Source: Spirochaetaceae bacterium
Lineage (GTDB): Bacteria > Spirochaetota > Spirochaetia > Treponematales > Breznakiellaceae
Assembly (NCBI GenBank): GCA_031278575.1
Contig: JAITKD010000099.1
Coordinates: 1 to 6,302, forward strand
Length of the DNA stretch: 6,302 bases
Reading direction: 5' to 3'
Numbering within the stretch: position 1 is the stretch's first letter; the number at the start of each line of letters is the position of its first letter. Positions 1-6,249 of this stretch are shown here, piece after piece. The position numbers and the translations under genes were made by a program. Under the pieces are notes generated by a model. That model was not told the DNA's origin. It did no database searches and saw nothing but the letters and a program-made list of their open reading frames with translations.

Positions 1-911
1 TCCGGGGCGGAACCGGCGGAACGGAGGAGGACCTCAAATTCCGCAATCAGGGAAAGGGCCGTATCCGCCTGGGAAAACCGGCGGGCCGCTTCCACATAGT
101 CCCGCCGGACCTTGGCCGAAGCCAGGCCTATTTTCTTGTATTCCCCCTCCGTGGCATTCCCCGACTTTATCAGTTGAAGATAATCCCTGAGTTTTCTAAA
201 ACACCAGGTTAAAGCCGCCAGAATGGAGATGGACCGCTCCTTGGCGGCCAGAAGCGTGTGGAGGATATCGATGCTCTTCGGCAGATCCCCTTGGGCTATC
301 CGGGAAAAGAGGGAAAAAGCGGACTCTTCCCGGGTGTGGGAAAGCCATTGTTCCACATCCCCCCCGGTGATAGGCTTTTCCTTGTTCAGGAAAAGCATAA
401 GCCGGGAACATTCCCGGCCTAAGGCGTCGGTGTTGTTTTCCACCATTTCCAGGATGGTTTCTATGCCCTCTCCGCTGATGGTATAGCCCTTCCGCCTGAA
501 AAAAGAAGCCACCCATTCGGTTTTCCGGTCCTCGAAAAGTTCCCAAAAGATCCGCTTGGCGCCGGATGCAACGGCCTGTTCCAGGCCCTTTGCCAGGCCG
601 AACCCGTCGGATATAAAGATAAGGGTGGTGTCCCTTTGAGGCGCTTTTATGTAAGCGGCCAGCGCTTCAACTTCTTCTTTTTTTTTAAAAACCTCGGCAT
701 TTTTAATACAAATCAGCCGGGAGTCCGAAAAAAGGGACCCGTTCCGTAACAGGGCAAGGATCTCCGGGACCGCCGTCTCTCCGGCGTAAAAGGAGGTTTC
801 TTCCGGAGGGGTTCCGGTGGTTTTGGTCATATTCCGCCGGATCTCATTGACGGCATCCTGTTTTTGACCGATTTCCGGTCCAAGAAACAGGAAACAACTA
901 CCCTTGGCCAT
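1..911 (-). CDS. holA: DNA polymerase III subunit delta (clamp loader), 3' end outside the window
   Basis: This frame is open from an ATG at 911 to the left edge: 303 codons with no stop. Delta is the clamp-loader subunit that opens the beta sliding clamp, and family members are usually about 330-350 residues, so only a short C-terminal tail is missing. Family features, read from my own translation, are an N-terminal FLGPEIGQKQDA stretch (residues 9-20) where delta has its degenerate nucleotide-fold start, NGSLFSDSRLICIKNAE (57-73), a GRECSRLMLFL segment (165-175) followed by ITGGDVEQWL (181-190), and the C-terminal helical collar with FSLFSRIAQGDLPKSIDIL (199-217) and a final helix ADTALSLIAEFEVLLRSAG (282-300). 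The start lies 1 base after the lexA stop (TGA-T-ATG) and has no Shine-Dalgarno sequence, so coupled re-initiation is likely. Codons 76-78 are a run of nine A. The identification is by family pattern; HolB/DnaX is less likely because there is no intact Walker A motif. Confidence 0.92.
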   Translation of the reverse strand, partial: MAKGSCFLFLGPEIGQKQDAVNEIRRNMTKTTGTPPEETSFYAGETAVPEILALLRNGSLFSDSRLICIKNAEVFKKKEEVEALAAYIKAPQRDTTLIFISDGFGLAKGLEQAVASGAKRIFWELFEDRKTEWVASFFRRKGYTISGEGIETILEMVENNTDALGRECSRLMLFLNKEKPITGGDVEQWLSHTREESAFSLFSRIAQGDLPKSIDILHTLLAAKERSISILAALTWCFRKLRDYLQLIKSGNATEGEYKKIGLASAKVRRDYVEAARRFSQADTALSLIAEFEVLLRSAGSAP

Positions 912-912
912 A

Positions 913-1521
913 TCAATAGGAACGGATGGTACAGGCGAGGCTGCCCAGGATCCGGACATTCCGGGTATAAATCGGCGAATATTTAGGATTTTCCGGCCGT
1001 AAAAGGATCCGGGCCGCTTCCTTATAAAAACGCTTCAGGGTAACCGCGTCATCAATTATCGCCACCACGATTTCACCGTTCCGGGCGGTTTCTTTTTTCT
1101 CGATAATCGCCGTATCCCCGTCTATAATGCCGGCGCCCTCCATGGAATCCCCCTTAACCCGCAGGGCAAAATAATTCCGGTTTTTCTTCAACAGGGAACG
1201 GGGCAGGATAATCGAGTCTTCCCGGTATTCCTCCGCCAAAATGGGCCGGCCCGCGGCAACCGTCCCCAGGAAGGGGATCTCCACCACGTTATTCGAGGCG
1301 TCGTTTTCTTCCCGGTGGGTAAGCTCAATGGTCCGGGATCGTTTGTCCCCGGTTCGCAGGTACTCCTTTTTTTTCATAGCCGCCACATGATCGTGGGCCG
1401 CCTTAATTGATATGGAAAAATAATCCGCTATCTCCCTGATCGTGGGGGGATAGGTATGGTTATTGATGTACTTCGTGATAAAACCCAACACATCCTTTTG
1501 CCGCTGGGTGAGTTCTTTCAT
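913..1521 (-). CDS. lexA: LexA, SOS-response repressor and self-cleaving serine protease
   Basis: LexA is a DNA-binding repressor of damage-inducible genes that cleaves itself when RecA filaments form. At 202 residues it has normal family length. Residues 1-67 are a winged helix-turn-helix (LTQRQKDVL, then YPPTIREIADYF and the recognition helix near 38-50). The cleavage site is Ala90-Gly91 in FLGTVAAGRP, the nucleophile is Ser126 in GDSMEGAG, and the general base is Lys163 in VTLKRFY. The Ser-Lys distance of 37 residues equals that of E. coli LexA (119 and 156), so self-cleavage should be intact. The start overlaps the upstream regulator stop by 4 bases (ATGA) and has a good ribosome site. 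The recognition helix (SIKAAHDHVAAM) matches neither the E. coli nor the Bacillus type, so its operator cannot be predicted from those, and I found no recognisable SOS box here. Confidence 0.97.
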   Translation of the reverse strand: MKELTQRQKDVLGFITKYINNHTYPPTIREIADYFSISIKAAHDHVAAMKKKEYLRTGDKRSRTIELTHREENDASNNVVEIPFLGTVAAGRPILAEEYREDSIILPRSLLKKNRNYFALRVKGDSMEGAGIIDGDTAIIEKKETARNGEIVVAIIDDAVTLKRFYKEAARILLRPENPKYSPIYTRNVRILGSLACTIRSY

Positions 1522-2912
1522 CGTTCCGTCCTTATATGATATTTCCGCAATTTAACATGTAAATTGCTTGGATATATACCGATAGCTTCTGCCGCCCGGG
1601 AAATAATACCATTATTTTGGGATAATTGGAATTCCAAATAATATTTTTCAAACATTTCTTTTGCCTCATTGTACTTTAGATGAAGGATATTTGAAGGAAA
1701 CGGGCTTTGAACCTTGGCCGGGAGGGGATCTTCTTCCCGCACAGAAGGGGGGGATTTTTCCTCCGGATCCCACCGGAGGAGGTCCCGAATGGCCTTCATG
1801 CTGATGTGTTTATCGTCCCACATCACCGCAATCCGCTCGGCCAGGTTTTTGAGTTCCCGGATATTACCCGGCCAGGCATAGGATAAAAGCGCTTCCCGGG
1901 CTTCATCGGTAAGCTCATAGTTTACCCCGCTAAAATCCTTTAAAAAATGAAAAAGTAATACCGGGATATCCTCCGTTCTTTCCCGCAGGGCGGGCATAAC
2001 GATGGGGATCACATTGAGGCGGAAAAAAAGATCCTGCCGGAAACGGCCTTCTTTACATTCCGCTTCCAGGTTTTTATTGGTCGCGGCAATGATACGGACA
2101 TCGGTGGTTACGGTTTTTTCCCCGCCTACCCGCTGGATCTTCTGTTCCTGAATAGCCCGCAGCATCTTCGCTTGGGCGGCCAGGGACATATCCCCAATTT
2201 CATCCAAAAAAAGGGTCCCCTCGTGGGCCAATTCAAACCGGCCTTTACGGCTGGAAACCGCATCGGTAAAGGCCCCCTTTTCGTGGCCGAAGAGTTCGCT
2301 TTCGATAAGGGTGTCCGGTATGGCGGCGCAGTTGACCTCCACAAAGGCCCGGGCCGCCCGGGATGAACCGTAGTGAATGGCCCGGGCCGCCAGCTCTTTC
2401 CCGGTACCGTTTTCCCCAAAAATGAGGATCCGGGCATCGCTTTGAGCGGCCTGTTTGATCAGCGCCCGGACCTCCTCTATCTGCGGGCTAAACCCGATGA
2501 TTTCATTTTTGTTAAGATTCTTTTTTAGGTCCCGGTTTTCTTCCCGTAATTTTTGCAGGGTAAGGACGTTCCGGCACAGGGTCAGGACCTTATCCAGGGA
2601 AAGGGGTTTTTCCAGAAAATCAAAGGCCCCAAGTTTTACCGCCCGTACCGCCATGTCCACATTGGCATGCCCGGATATGACCACCACTTCAACCTCGGGC
2701 CAGCCCGTCCGGATCCGTTCCAGGGCATCCATGCCCCCCAATTTGGGAAGCATCACATCCAAAAAAACCAAATTAACCGGCTCGGACGCTAAAATTTCCA
2801 GCCCCAGGACCGCGTCTTCCGCGGTCAGTACGGTATAATGTTCATCTTCCATGATCGAAGCGAGGGTTCTCCGGATTCCCGGTTCATCATCAATGATGAG
2901 GATCTTTTTCAT
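1518..2912 (-). CDS. NtrX-like response regulator with receiver, sigma54-type AAA+ and Fis-type HTH domains (GAFTDA variant)
   Basis: This 464-residue protein has the classical NtrC-family layout. The receiver domain (about 1-118) has the acidic pocket Asp8/Asp9, phospho-acceptor Asp52, Ser80 and Lys102. The AAA+ domain (about 138-365) has Walker A GENGTGKE (166-173), Walker B LFLDEIG (234-240) and the RFRQDLFFRLN segment with candidate arginine fingers Arg292 and Arg298. A Fis-like helix-turn-helix sits near 436-457 (ISRAAEAIGIYPSNLHVKL), closest in pattern to NtrX. The loop that normally reads GAFTGA and contacts sigma54 reads GAFTDA (213-218), so activation through sigma54 cannot be assumed. 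I chose the ATG at 2912 over a TTG at 2918 because AAGG lies 8 bases before the ATG but only 2 before the TTG. The gene overlaps the kinase gene by 23 bases, and that kinase is its presumed partner. AtoC/NtrC-like is an alternative label. Confidence 0.92.
   Translation of the reverse strand: MKKILIIDDEPGIRRTLASIMEDEHYTVLTAEDAVLGLEILASEPVNLVFLDVMLPKLGGMDALERIRTGWPEVEVVVISGHANVDMAVRAVKLGAFDFLEKPLSLDKVLTLCRNVLTLQKLREENRDLKKNLNKNEIIGFSPQIEEVRALIKQAAQSDARILIFGENGTGKELAARAIHYGSSRAARAFVEVNCAAIPDTLIESELFGHEKGAFTDAVSSRKGRFELAHEGTLFLDEIGDMSLAAQAKMLRAIQEQKIQRVGGEKTVTTDVRIIAATNKNLEAECKEGRFRQDLFFRLNVIPIVMPALRERTEDIPVLLFHFLKDFSGVNYELTDEAREALLSYAWPGNIRELKNLAERIAVMWDDKHISMKAIRDLLRWDPEEKSPPSVREEDPLPAKVQSPFPSNILHLKYNEAKEMFEKYYLEFQLSQNNGIISRAAEAIGIYPSNLHVKLRKYHIRTER
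1529..1533 (-). promoter_or_regulatory. Ribosome binding site of lexA
   Basis: AAGGA lies 7 bases before the lexA ATG at 1521, inside the last codons of the upstream regulator gene. It supports this start. It also shows that lexA can recruit ribosomes itself while remaining coupled to the upstream gene through the ATGA overlap. Confidence 0.75.
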
Positions 2913-4746
2913 ACTCAACGCCTTTTTGGGGGGCTATAGCCGGTTCATCCAGGGGGATATCGATAAAAAAAGTCGTTCCCATCCCCTCCGCGGAGTTAAA
3001 CCAGATGGAGCCCCCGTGATCGTTTACAATCCGTTCCACAATGGGCAGCCCTAAGCCGGTCCCGGATTCCTTGGTGGTAAAATAGGGGGTAAAAACCTGG
3101 GCGCTTTCCTCTTCGCTGATACCCTTCCCCGTATCCCGAATACTTAATCTACAATACCGGCTTTCCCGTTTTTTGACTAGATCCGCCCGGATTTGTATTA
3201 ATCCCTTACCGTTCATGGCGTCAATACCGTTGATAATCAGGTTGGTGAGGACCTGGGTAAAATGCCGCCGGTCTATTTTCACCGAGAAATCGGCTCTTAC
3301 TTGATCAATATCGAATTGTACCTCGGGGAAGGAATTATGATAGGGAATAATGACTTCTTCCACCAGGTCCCGCAGTTTTGTCCAGGAAAGGCTATGCTCC
3401 ATGGGCCGCGAGAGGGTCCTGAATTCGGTGAGCAGGGTGGATAAACCCTCTACTTCCTGGATGATAGCCACCATGGCGCCTTCCAGAATTTCGCCGACCT
3501 CCTCGGGCTTGCTCCTCCACCGCCGTAAAACCCGTTCCGCCGAAAGTTTTATGGGGGTCAGGGGATTTTTTATCTCATGGGCAAGCTGCTGGGCCATACT
3601 CTGCCAGATGGAAATTTTCTCCGTCCGTACCAGGGCGGCCCGGGATTTTTCCAGATCCTGTACCATGGCGTTGAAGGATTGGATCAGGAGCCCCAGCTCA
3701 TCCTCGGGGCGGGCCAGTATCTGGATGGAAAAATCTCCCTCCGAGACCCGCTGGGTAGCTTCGGTCAGTTCCATCAAGGGCTGGGTTATCCTTGAGGCAA
3801 AAGAAAGGGTGATAATAACGGTCATAAGCAGGGTGGGAAAGATAAATGCCCCCAGGTACAGCCCCAGGAGGGATTTTATATTGGCTCCCAAAGAATTGAT
3901 GTAGTCAAAACGGCCCAGTTCTTCTTCCACCGCCATTATACCCCGGTCAAATCCCTCCCGCAGGCCGTAACTGATAACCCGGAGGGTGGTTTTTTCAGGA
4001 TATACAATATACCGGATAACATCCGTATCCCGGGGTATTTCCCGGGACACAAAACCCGGCTGGGTTCCCGGAGGCGCCTTGAGTTCCTGGGCCCGGTCCC
4101 CGGCAAAAGCCCGCTCTCGCCAGGTTTCATCCTCCTGCAAGTGGAAATCCTGAATTGCCGTGAGTTCTTCGGCGATATTTTTGAGACGGGTGGTCAGTCC
4201 TTCCCCGGCCGTACCGGGCTCTCCGGCAAGGGCCATGAGGGGGCCAAAATCCTTTTCTTTTACCAGGGTTTCCAGCTTTTCCATTTGAAAGGAATAATTC
4301 TCCAGGGCCATTTTTTGGGCTTCCCCCAGGGTATCTTCGACCTGTATGGTCTGCCAGAACCGGGCAAATTCGTATACCGACTGGATGGTGATAACCACCA
4401 CCGGTACGGCGGCGAACAGGACGGTGATGGCAAAGTACCCCAGGAGCCGGACCTGGAACCTGCTCCCCATCCGGCGGGCCCAAATATCCCTGACCAGGTT
4501 TTGGACAGAATAGGCCAAAAACACCAACAAAACCGCCGGAATGGTAAAAAAAACAATAAAACTAAAACTTTCCGGGAAGCTGCCTTCCTGGAAAATATTG
4601 GTAAAGAAGGTTCGGGCAAAAAATATGGTTAGAATACAAAGAAGAAGATAGATTAGGACCAAACTCCGGACCGTGATGAGGGAATGTCTGGTGTGGGTTC
4701 GGACCGCTTCCAGCCCGTTTTCATTCTTCTTCAAATTTAGATGCAA
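2890..4746 (-). CDS. NtrY-like membrane sensor histidine kinase
   Basis: This 618-residue (from the tentative TTG start) membrane kinase is the likely donor for the overlapping NtrX-like regulator. Predicted membrane helices lie near 25-44, 61-80, 103-122 and 294-316. An extracytoplasmic sensor region of about 170 residues lies between the third and fourth. A HAMP linker follows (about 317-369). The dimerisation domain has phospho-acceptor His390 in AHEIKNPLTPIKLSAERVLR, a strongly NtrY-like signature. The ATPase domain has the N box (Asn502, Asn506), DTGKGI (538-543), FTPYFTTK (552-559) and GTGLGL (562-567), so it looks catalytically complete. Many NtrY proteins have a PAS domain between HAMP and the histidine, but only about 15 residues are available here, so it is absent. 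The start is uncertain: TTG at 4746 overlaps ptsH by 26 bases without a Shine-Dalgarno, TTG at 4734 is an alternative, and there is no early in-frame ATG. The signal sensed is unknown. Confidence 0.9.
   Translation of the reverse strand: MHLNLKKNENGLEAVRTHTRHSLITVRSLVLIYLLLCILTIFFARTFFTNIFQEGSFPESFSFIVFFTIPAVLLVFLAYSVQNLVRDIWARRMGSRFQVRLLGYFAITVLFAAVPVVVITIQSVYEFARFWQTIQVEDTLGEAQKMALENYSFQMEKLETLVKEKDFGPLMALAGEPGTAGEGLTTRLKNIAEELTAIQDFHLQEDETWRERAFAGDRAQELKAPPGTQPGFVSREIPRDTDVIRYIVYPEKTTLRVISYGLREGFDRGIMAVEEELGRFDYINSLGANIKSLLGLYLGAFIFPTLLMTVIITLSFASRITQPLMELTEATQRVSEGDFSIQILARPEDELGLLIQSFNAMVQDLEKSRAALVRTEKISIWQSMAQQLAHEIKNPLTPIKLSAERVLRRWRSKPEEVGEILEGAMVAIIQEVEGLSTLLTEFRTLSRPMEHSLSWTKLRDLVEEVIIPYHNSFPEVQFDIDQVRADFSVKIDRRHFTQVLTNLIINGIDAMNGKGLIQIRADLVKKRESRYCRLSIRDTGKGISEEESAQVFTPYFTTKESGTGLGLPIVERIVNDHGGSIWFNSAEGMGTTFFIDIPLDEPAIAPQKGVEYEKDPHH
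2921..2924 (-). promoter_or_regulatory. Ribosome binding site of the response regulator
   Basis: AAGG, preceded by further A residues, lies 8 bases upstream of the ATG at 2912 and within the 3' end of the kinase gene. Its spacing decides in favour of the ATG over the TTG two codons earlier. Confidence 0.6.
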
Positions 4747-4987
4747 ACAGACGGGCTAAGGCATCCGCCGCCGCCTGTTCGTCTTCTCCTTCGGTAATAA
4801 TTTTTATTTTGGTCCCGTAAGCCGCCCCCAGCGTGATAATCCCCATAATCGATTTTCCGTTAATCCGGTCGTCATCCTTTTCCAGATAAATCGTCGAGAT
4901 AAAATCTTTTGCGGTCTGGACCAATAACGCCGCGGGCCGGGCATGGATCCCGGCTCTATTGGTTACGGTTATAATTTGTTCAACCAT
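4721..4987 (-). CDS. ptsH: Phosphocarrier protein HPr
   Basis: HPr is the small cytoplasmic phosphocarrier of the phosphotransferase system. It receives phosphate from enzyme I on a histidine and, where HprK exists, can be modified on a serine that turns it into a regulator. At 88 residues it has standard length. His15 lies in NRAGIHARPAA with the conserved Arg17 and Pro18, and the HprK target Ser46 lies in NGKSIMGI. Both sites are therefore present, which fits the HprK gene directly upstream. The ATG has AGGA 7 bases before it. A 105-base gap separates it from hprK, and its end overlaps the kinase gene. No enzyme I or sugar permease gene is in the window, so a regulatory rather than transport role is plausible, but that cannot be decided here. 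Confidence 0.97.
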   Translation of the reverse strand: MVEQIITVTNRAGIHARPAALLVQTAKDFISTIYLEKDDDRINGKSIMGIITLGAAYGTKIKIITEGEDEQAAADALARLFASKFEEE

Positions 4988-4994
4988 TGCCTAT

Positions 4995-4998
4995 TCCT
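4995..4998 (-). promoter_or_regulatory. Ribosome binding site of ptsH
   Basis: AGGA lies 7 bases upstream of the ptsH ATG at 4987. It is the best-placed Shine-Dalgarno sequence in the hprK-ptsH gap and fixes the start. Confidence 0.75.
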
Positions 4999-5020
4999 AT
5001 AAAACGGTATTTGCCGGGAC

Positions 5021-5063
5021 TTTTCTAAAATTCGCTGATCCGGCAGGGCCCTGAATTTAAAAA
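5021..5063 (-). repeat. Imperfect AT-rich inverted repeat in the hprK-ptsH gap
   Basis: On the minus strand, TTTTTAAATTC (5063-5053) can pair with GAATTTTAGAA (5033-5023), giving ten pairs including one G-T and one internal mismatch. The loop of about 19 bases itself contains the palindrome AGGGCCCT. There is no T-run directly after a GC stem, so this is not a standard terminator. It could be an RNA processing or stability element between hprK and ptsH. It may also be chance in AT-rich sequence. Confidence 0.3.
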
Positions 5064-5092
5064 CCTCCCCATGAACAAACCGCGGTCGGCCA

Positions 5093-6082
5093 TCAGATAA
5101 TATCTTCTTGCCCAAAATATACTGATCGAGCCTGATCGCTTTCTATCCATTTAAGAATATTTCTATTAAATTCTTTAGCTGAATTGTACCCCATCTTTTT
5201 AAGCCGTTCATTCATCGCCGCGGTTTCTATGATGATAGGTATGTTCCGGCCGGGTTTTACGGGGATCTCCAATTTCGGGATACTCACCCCCAGGATATCC
5301 ATATATTTTTCTTCTATTCCCAGGCGATCATACGCTTTCTTTGCATCCCAGGTTTCCAATTCTACCACCAACTGGATCTGTTTCCGGTCCCTAATGGCCC
5401 CCACGCCAAAAAGATGGGTGATGTTGATAATTCCCAACCCCCGGATCTCCATGTGATGCCCGATAATCCGGTTTGCCCCGGTCCCTATCAAGATATTACC
5501 GCTGACACAGCGGATTTCCACCACGTCGTCCGCCACCAGCCGGTGTCCCAGCTTGATCAGTTCCAGGGCGGTCTCGCTTTTTCCAACCCCGGAATCTCCC
5601 AGAATGAGTATTCCCAGGCCGTATACCTCGACCAGTACCCCGTGGATGCTCCGTTCCGGGGCAAAAATATCCAAAAGAATCCGCATCAGCCGGGCTTGAA
5701 AATCGGTGGTAGTCAAATCGGTCTGGAGGATCGGGCATTGGGCCCGTTCGGCCTCTTCAAAAAAATTACGGTCCGGGATCAGGCTGTGGGTAAAAATACA
5801 ACAGGGTATGGGGAATGAGAACATCTGTTTGATAGGTTCGATTTTACCCTCCTTCTCCAACTTACGGAGATAGGCAACCTCCCCCCGGCCAAAAAGCTGA
5901 ACCCGCTCCGATGCAAAGGATTCGTAAAACCCCGACAGGGCAAGCCCCGGCCGGTTAATATCGGTGATGCTGATCTCCCGGGCAAGTCCCTTTCTGCCCC
6001 CTATGCAATGGAGATTAAGGGAATTGTGTTCCTTAAGGTCGATATCAATCAGGTCGAGGACGGTAAACCGCTTTGCCATCAT
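5093..6082 (-). CDS. hprK: HPr kinase/phosphorylase (HprK)
   Basis: HprK phosphorylates HPr on Ser46 using ATP or pyrophosphate and also removes that phosphate, linking metabolic state to regulation. With the ATG at 6082 the protein has 329 residues, near the usual 310-330. The N-terminal domain (about 1-135) includes ISITDINRPGLALSGFYESF (38-57). The catalytic domain has conserved His147 in IHGVLVEVYG, Walker A GDSGVGKS (162-169), acidic residues Asp185/Asp186 in VADDVVEIR, and the family signature EIRGLGIINI (212-221) followed by LFGVGAIRDRK. All expected catalytic residues are seen. A second ATG follows directly at 6079. A GTG at 6133 would add 17 residues, but its first codons lie in decayed repeat sequence, so I prefer 6082. 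No well-spaced Shine-Dalgarno precedes 6082; an AGGAG lies 26 bases away. Its substrate gene, ptsH, is the next gene. Confidence 0.97.
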   Translation of the reverse strand: MMAKRFTVLDLIDIDLKEHNSLNLHCIGGRKGLAREISITDINRPGLALSGFYESFASERVQLFGRGEVAYLRKLEKEGKIEPIKQMFSFPIPCCIFTHSLIPDRNFFEEAERAQCPILQTDLTTTDFQARLMRILLDIFAPERSIHGVLVEVYGLGILILGDSGVGKSETALELIKLGHRLVADDVVEIRCVSGNILIGTGANRIIGHHMEIRGLGIINITHLFGVGAIRDRKQIQLVVELETWDAKKAYDRLGIEEKYMDILGVSIPKLEIPVKPGRNIPIIIETAAMNERLKKMGYNSAKEFNRNILKWIESDQARSVYFGQEDII

Positions 6083-6088
6083 TTTATT

Positions 6089-6117
6089 ATGATAAACTAA
6101 AACGAATTCTCCTGCAA
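6089..6117 (-). promoter_or_regulatory. Candidate sigma70-type promoter of hprK
   Basis: TTGCAG (6117-6112) and TATCAT (6094-6089) are separated by exactly 17 bases. The -10 matches consensus at 5 of 6 positions, the -35 at only 3. Transcription would begin about 6-7 bases further on, that is at or beside the ATG at 6082, giving an almost leaderless mRNA. It is the only gene-free AT-rich stretch between the repeat array and hprK. It is a motif match only. Confidence 0.35.
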
Positions 6118-6158
6118 TGCCGGATCGGACCACGGTTGGGCGGGGGGGTCTGACCCCC

Positions 6159-6171
6159 GGTGGGTGGAGGG
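6159..6171 (+). other. Possible two-tetrad G-quadruplex motif in array spacer 1
   Basis: Four G-tracts separated by single bases (GG-T-GGG-T-GG-A-GGG) occupy this spacer on the plus strand, the template strand for hprK. Two-tetrad structures with one-base loops can form but are less stable than three-tetrad ones. Confidence 0.3.
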
Positions 6172-6226
6172 TCAGACCCCGGTGGGCAGAGGGTCTGACC
6201 TCGGTTCGTGGAGAGGGTCTGACCCC

Positions 6227-6240
6227 GGTGGAGGGGCGGG
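6227..6240 (+). other. Possible two-tetrad G-quadruplex motif in array spacer 4
   Basis: The tract GG-T-GG-A-GGGG-C-GGG has four G-runs with one-base loops on the plus strand and reaches into the next dyad core. Folding here would compete with dyad duplex formation. Confidence 0.3.
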
Positions 6241-6249
6241 TCTGACCCC

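Noticed and set aside
196..546. A 116-codon minus-strand frame within the left-edge region
   Set aside because: It is out of frame with the continuous holA reading frame (911 to the edge), which has clear family features; this frame is low-complexity and has none.
2126..2838. Several plus- and minus-strand open frames over the response regulator
   Set aside because: They are shadows of a strongly conserved coding sequence with receiver and AAA+ motifs; their translations show no domain pattern.
4341..4356. CTGT-N8-CCAG resembling an E. coli LexA box
   Set aside because: It is inside the kinase coding region, one half-site is imperfect, and this LexA has a different recognition helix.
4141..4632. 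A 163-codon plus-strand frame antisense to the kinase N-terminus
   Set aside because: It is explained by GC- and G-rich antisense composition; the minus strand encodes the expected membrane helices.
4656..4724. A 22-codon ORF starting at the ATGA that overlaps the ptsH stop
   Set aside because: The overlap geometry is attractive, but the frame stops quickly and runs inside the kinase gene; it is kept only as a point about the kinase start.
5025..5072. A 15-codon minus-strand ORF in the hprK-ptsH gap (MGRFLNSGPCRISEF)
   Set aside because: It has no ribosome site before its ATG and no recognisable features; its length is expected by chance.
5414..5818. A 134-codon plus-strand frame over hprK
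   Set aside because: It is antisense to the HprK catalytic motifs and shows no recognisable features or ribosome site.
6112..6133. Sigma54 promoter (-12 TTGC) upstream of hprK
   Set aside because: A TTGCA is present, but there is no GG at the required 10-base spacing; the nearest GG pairs are 4 and 14 bases away.
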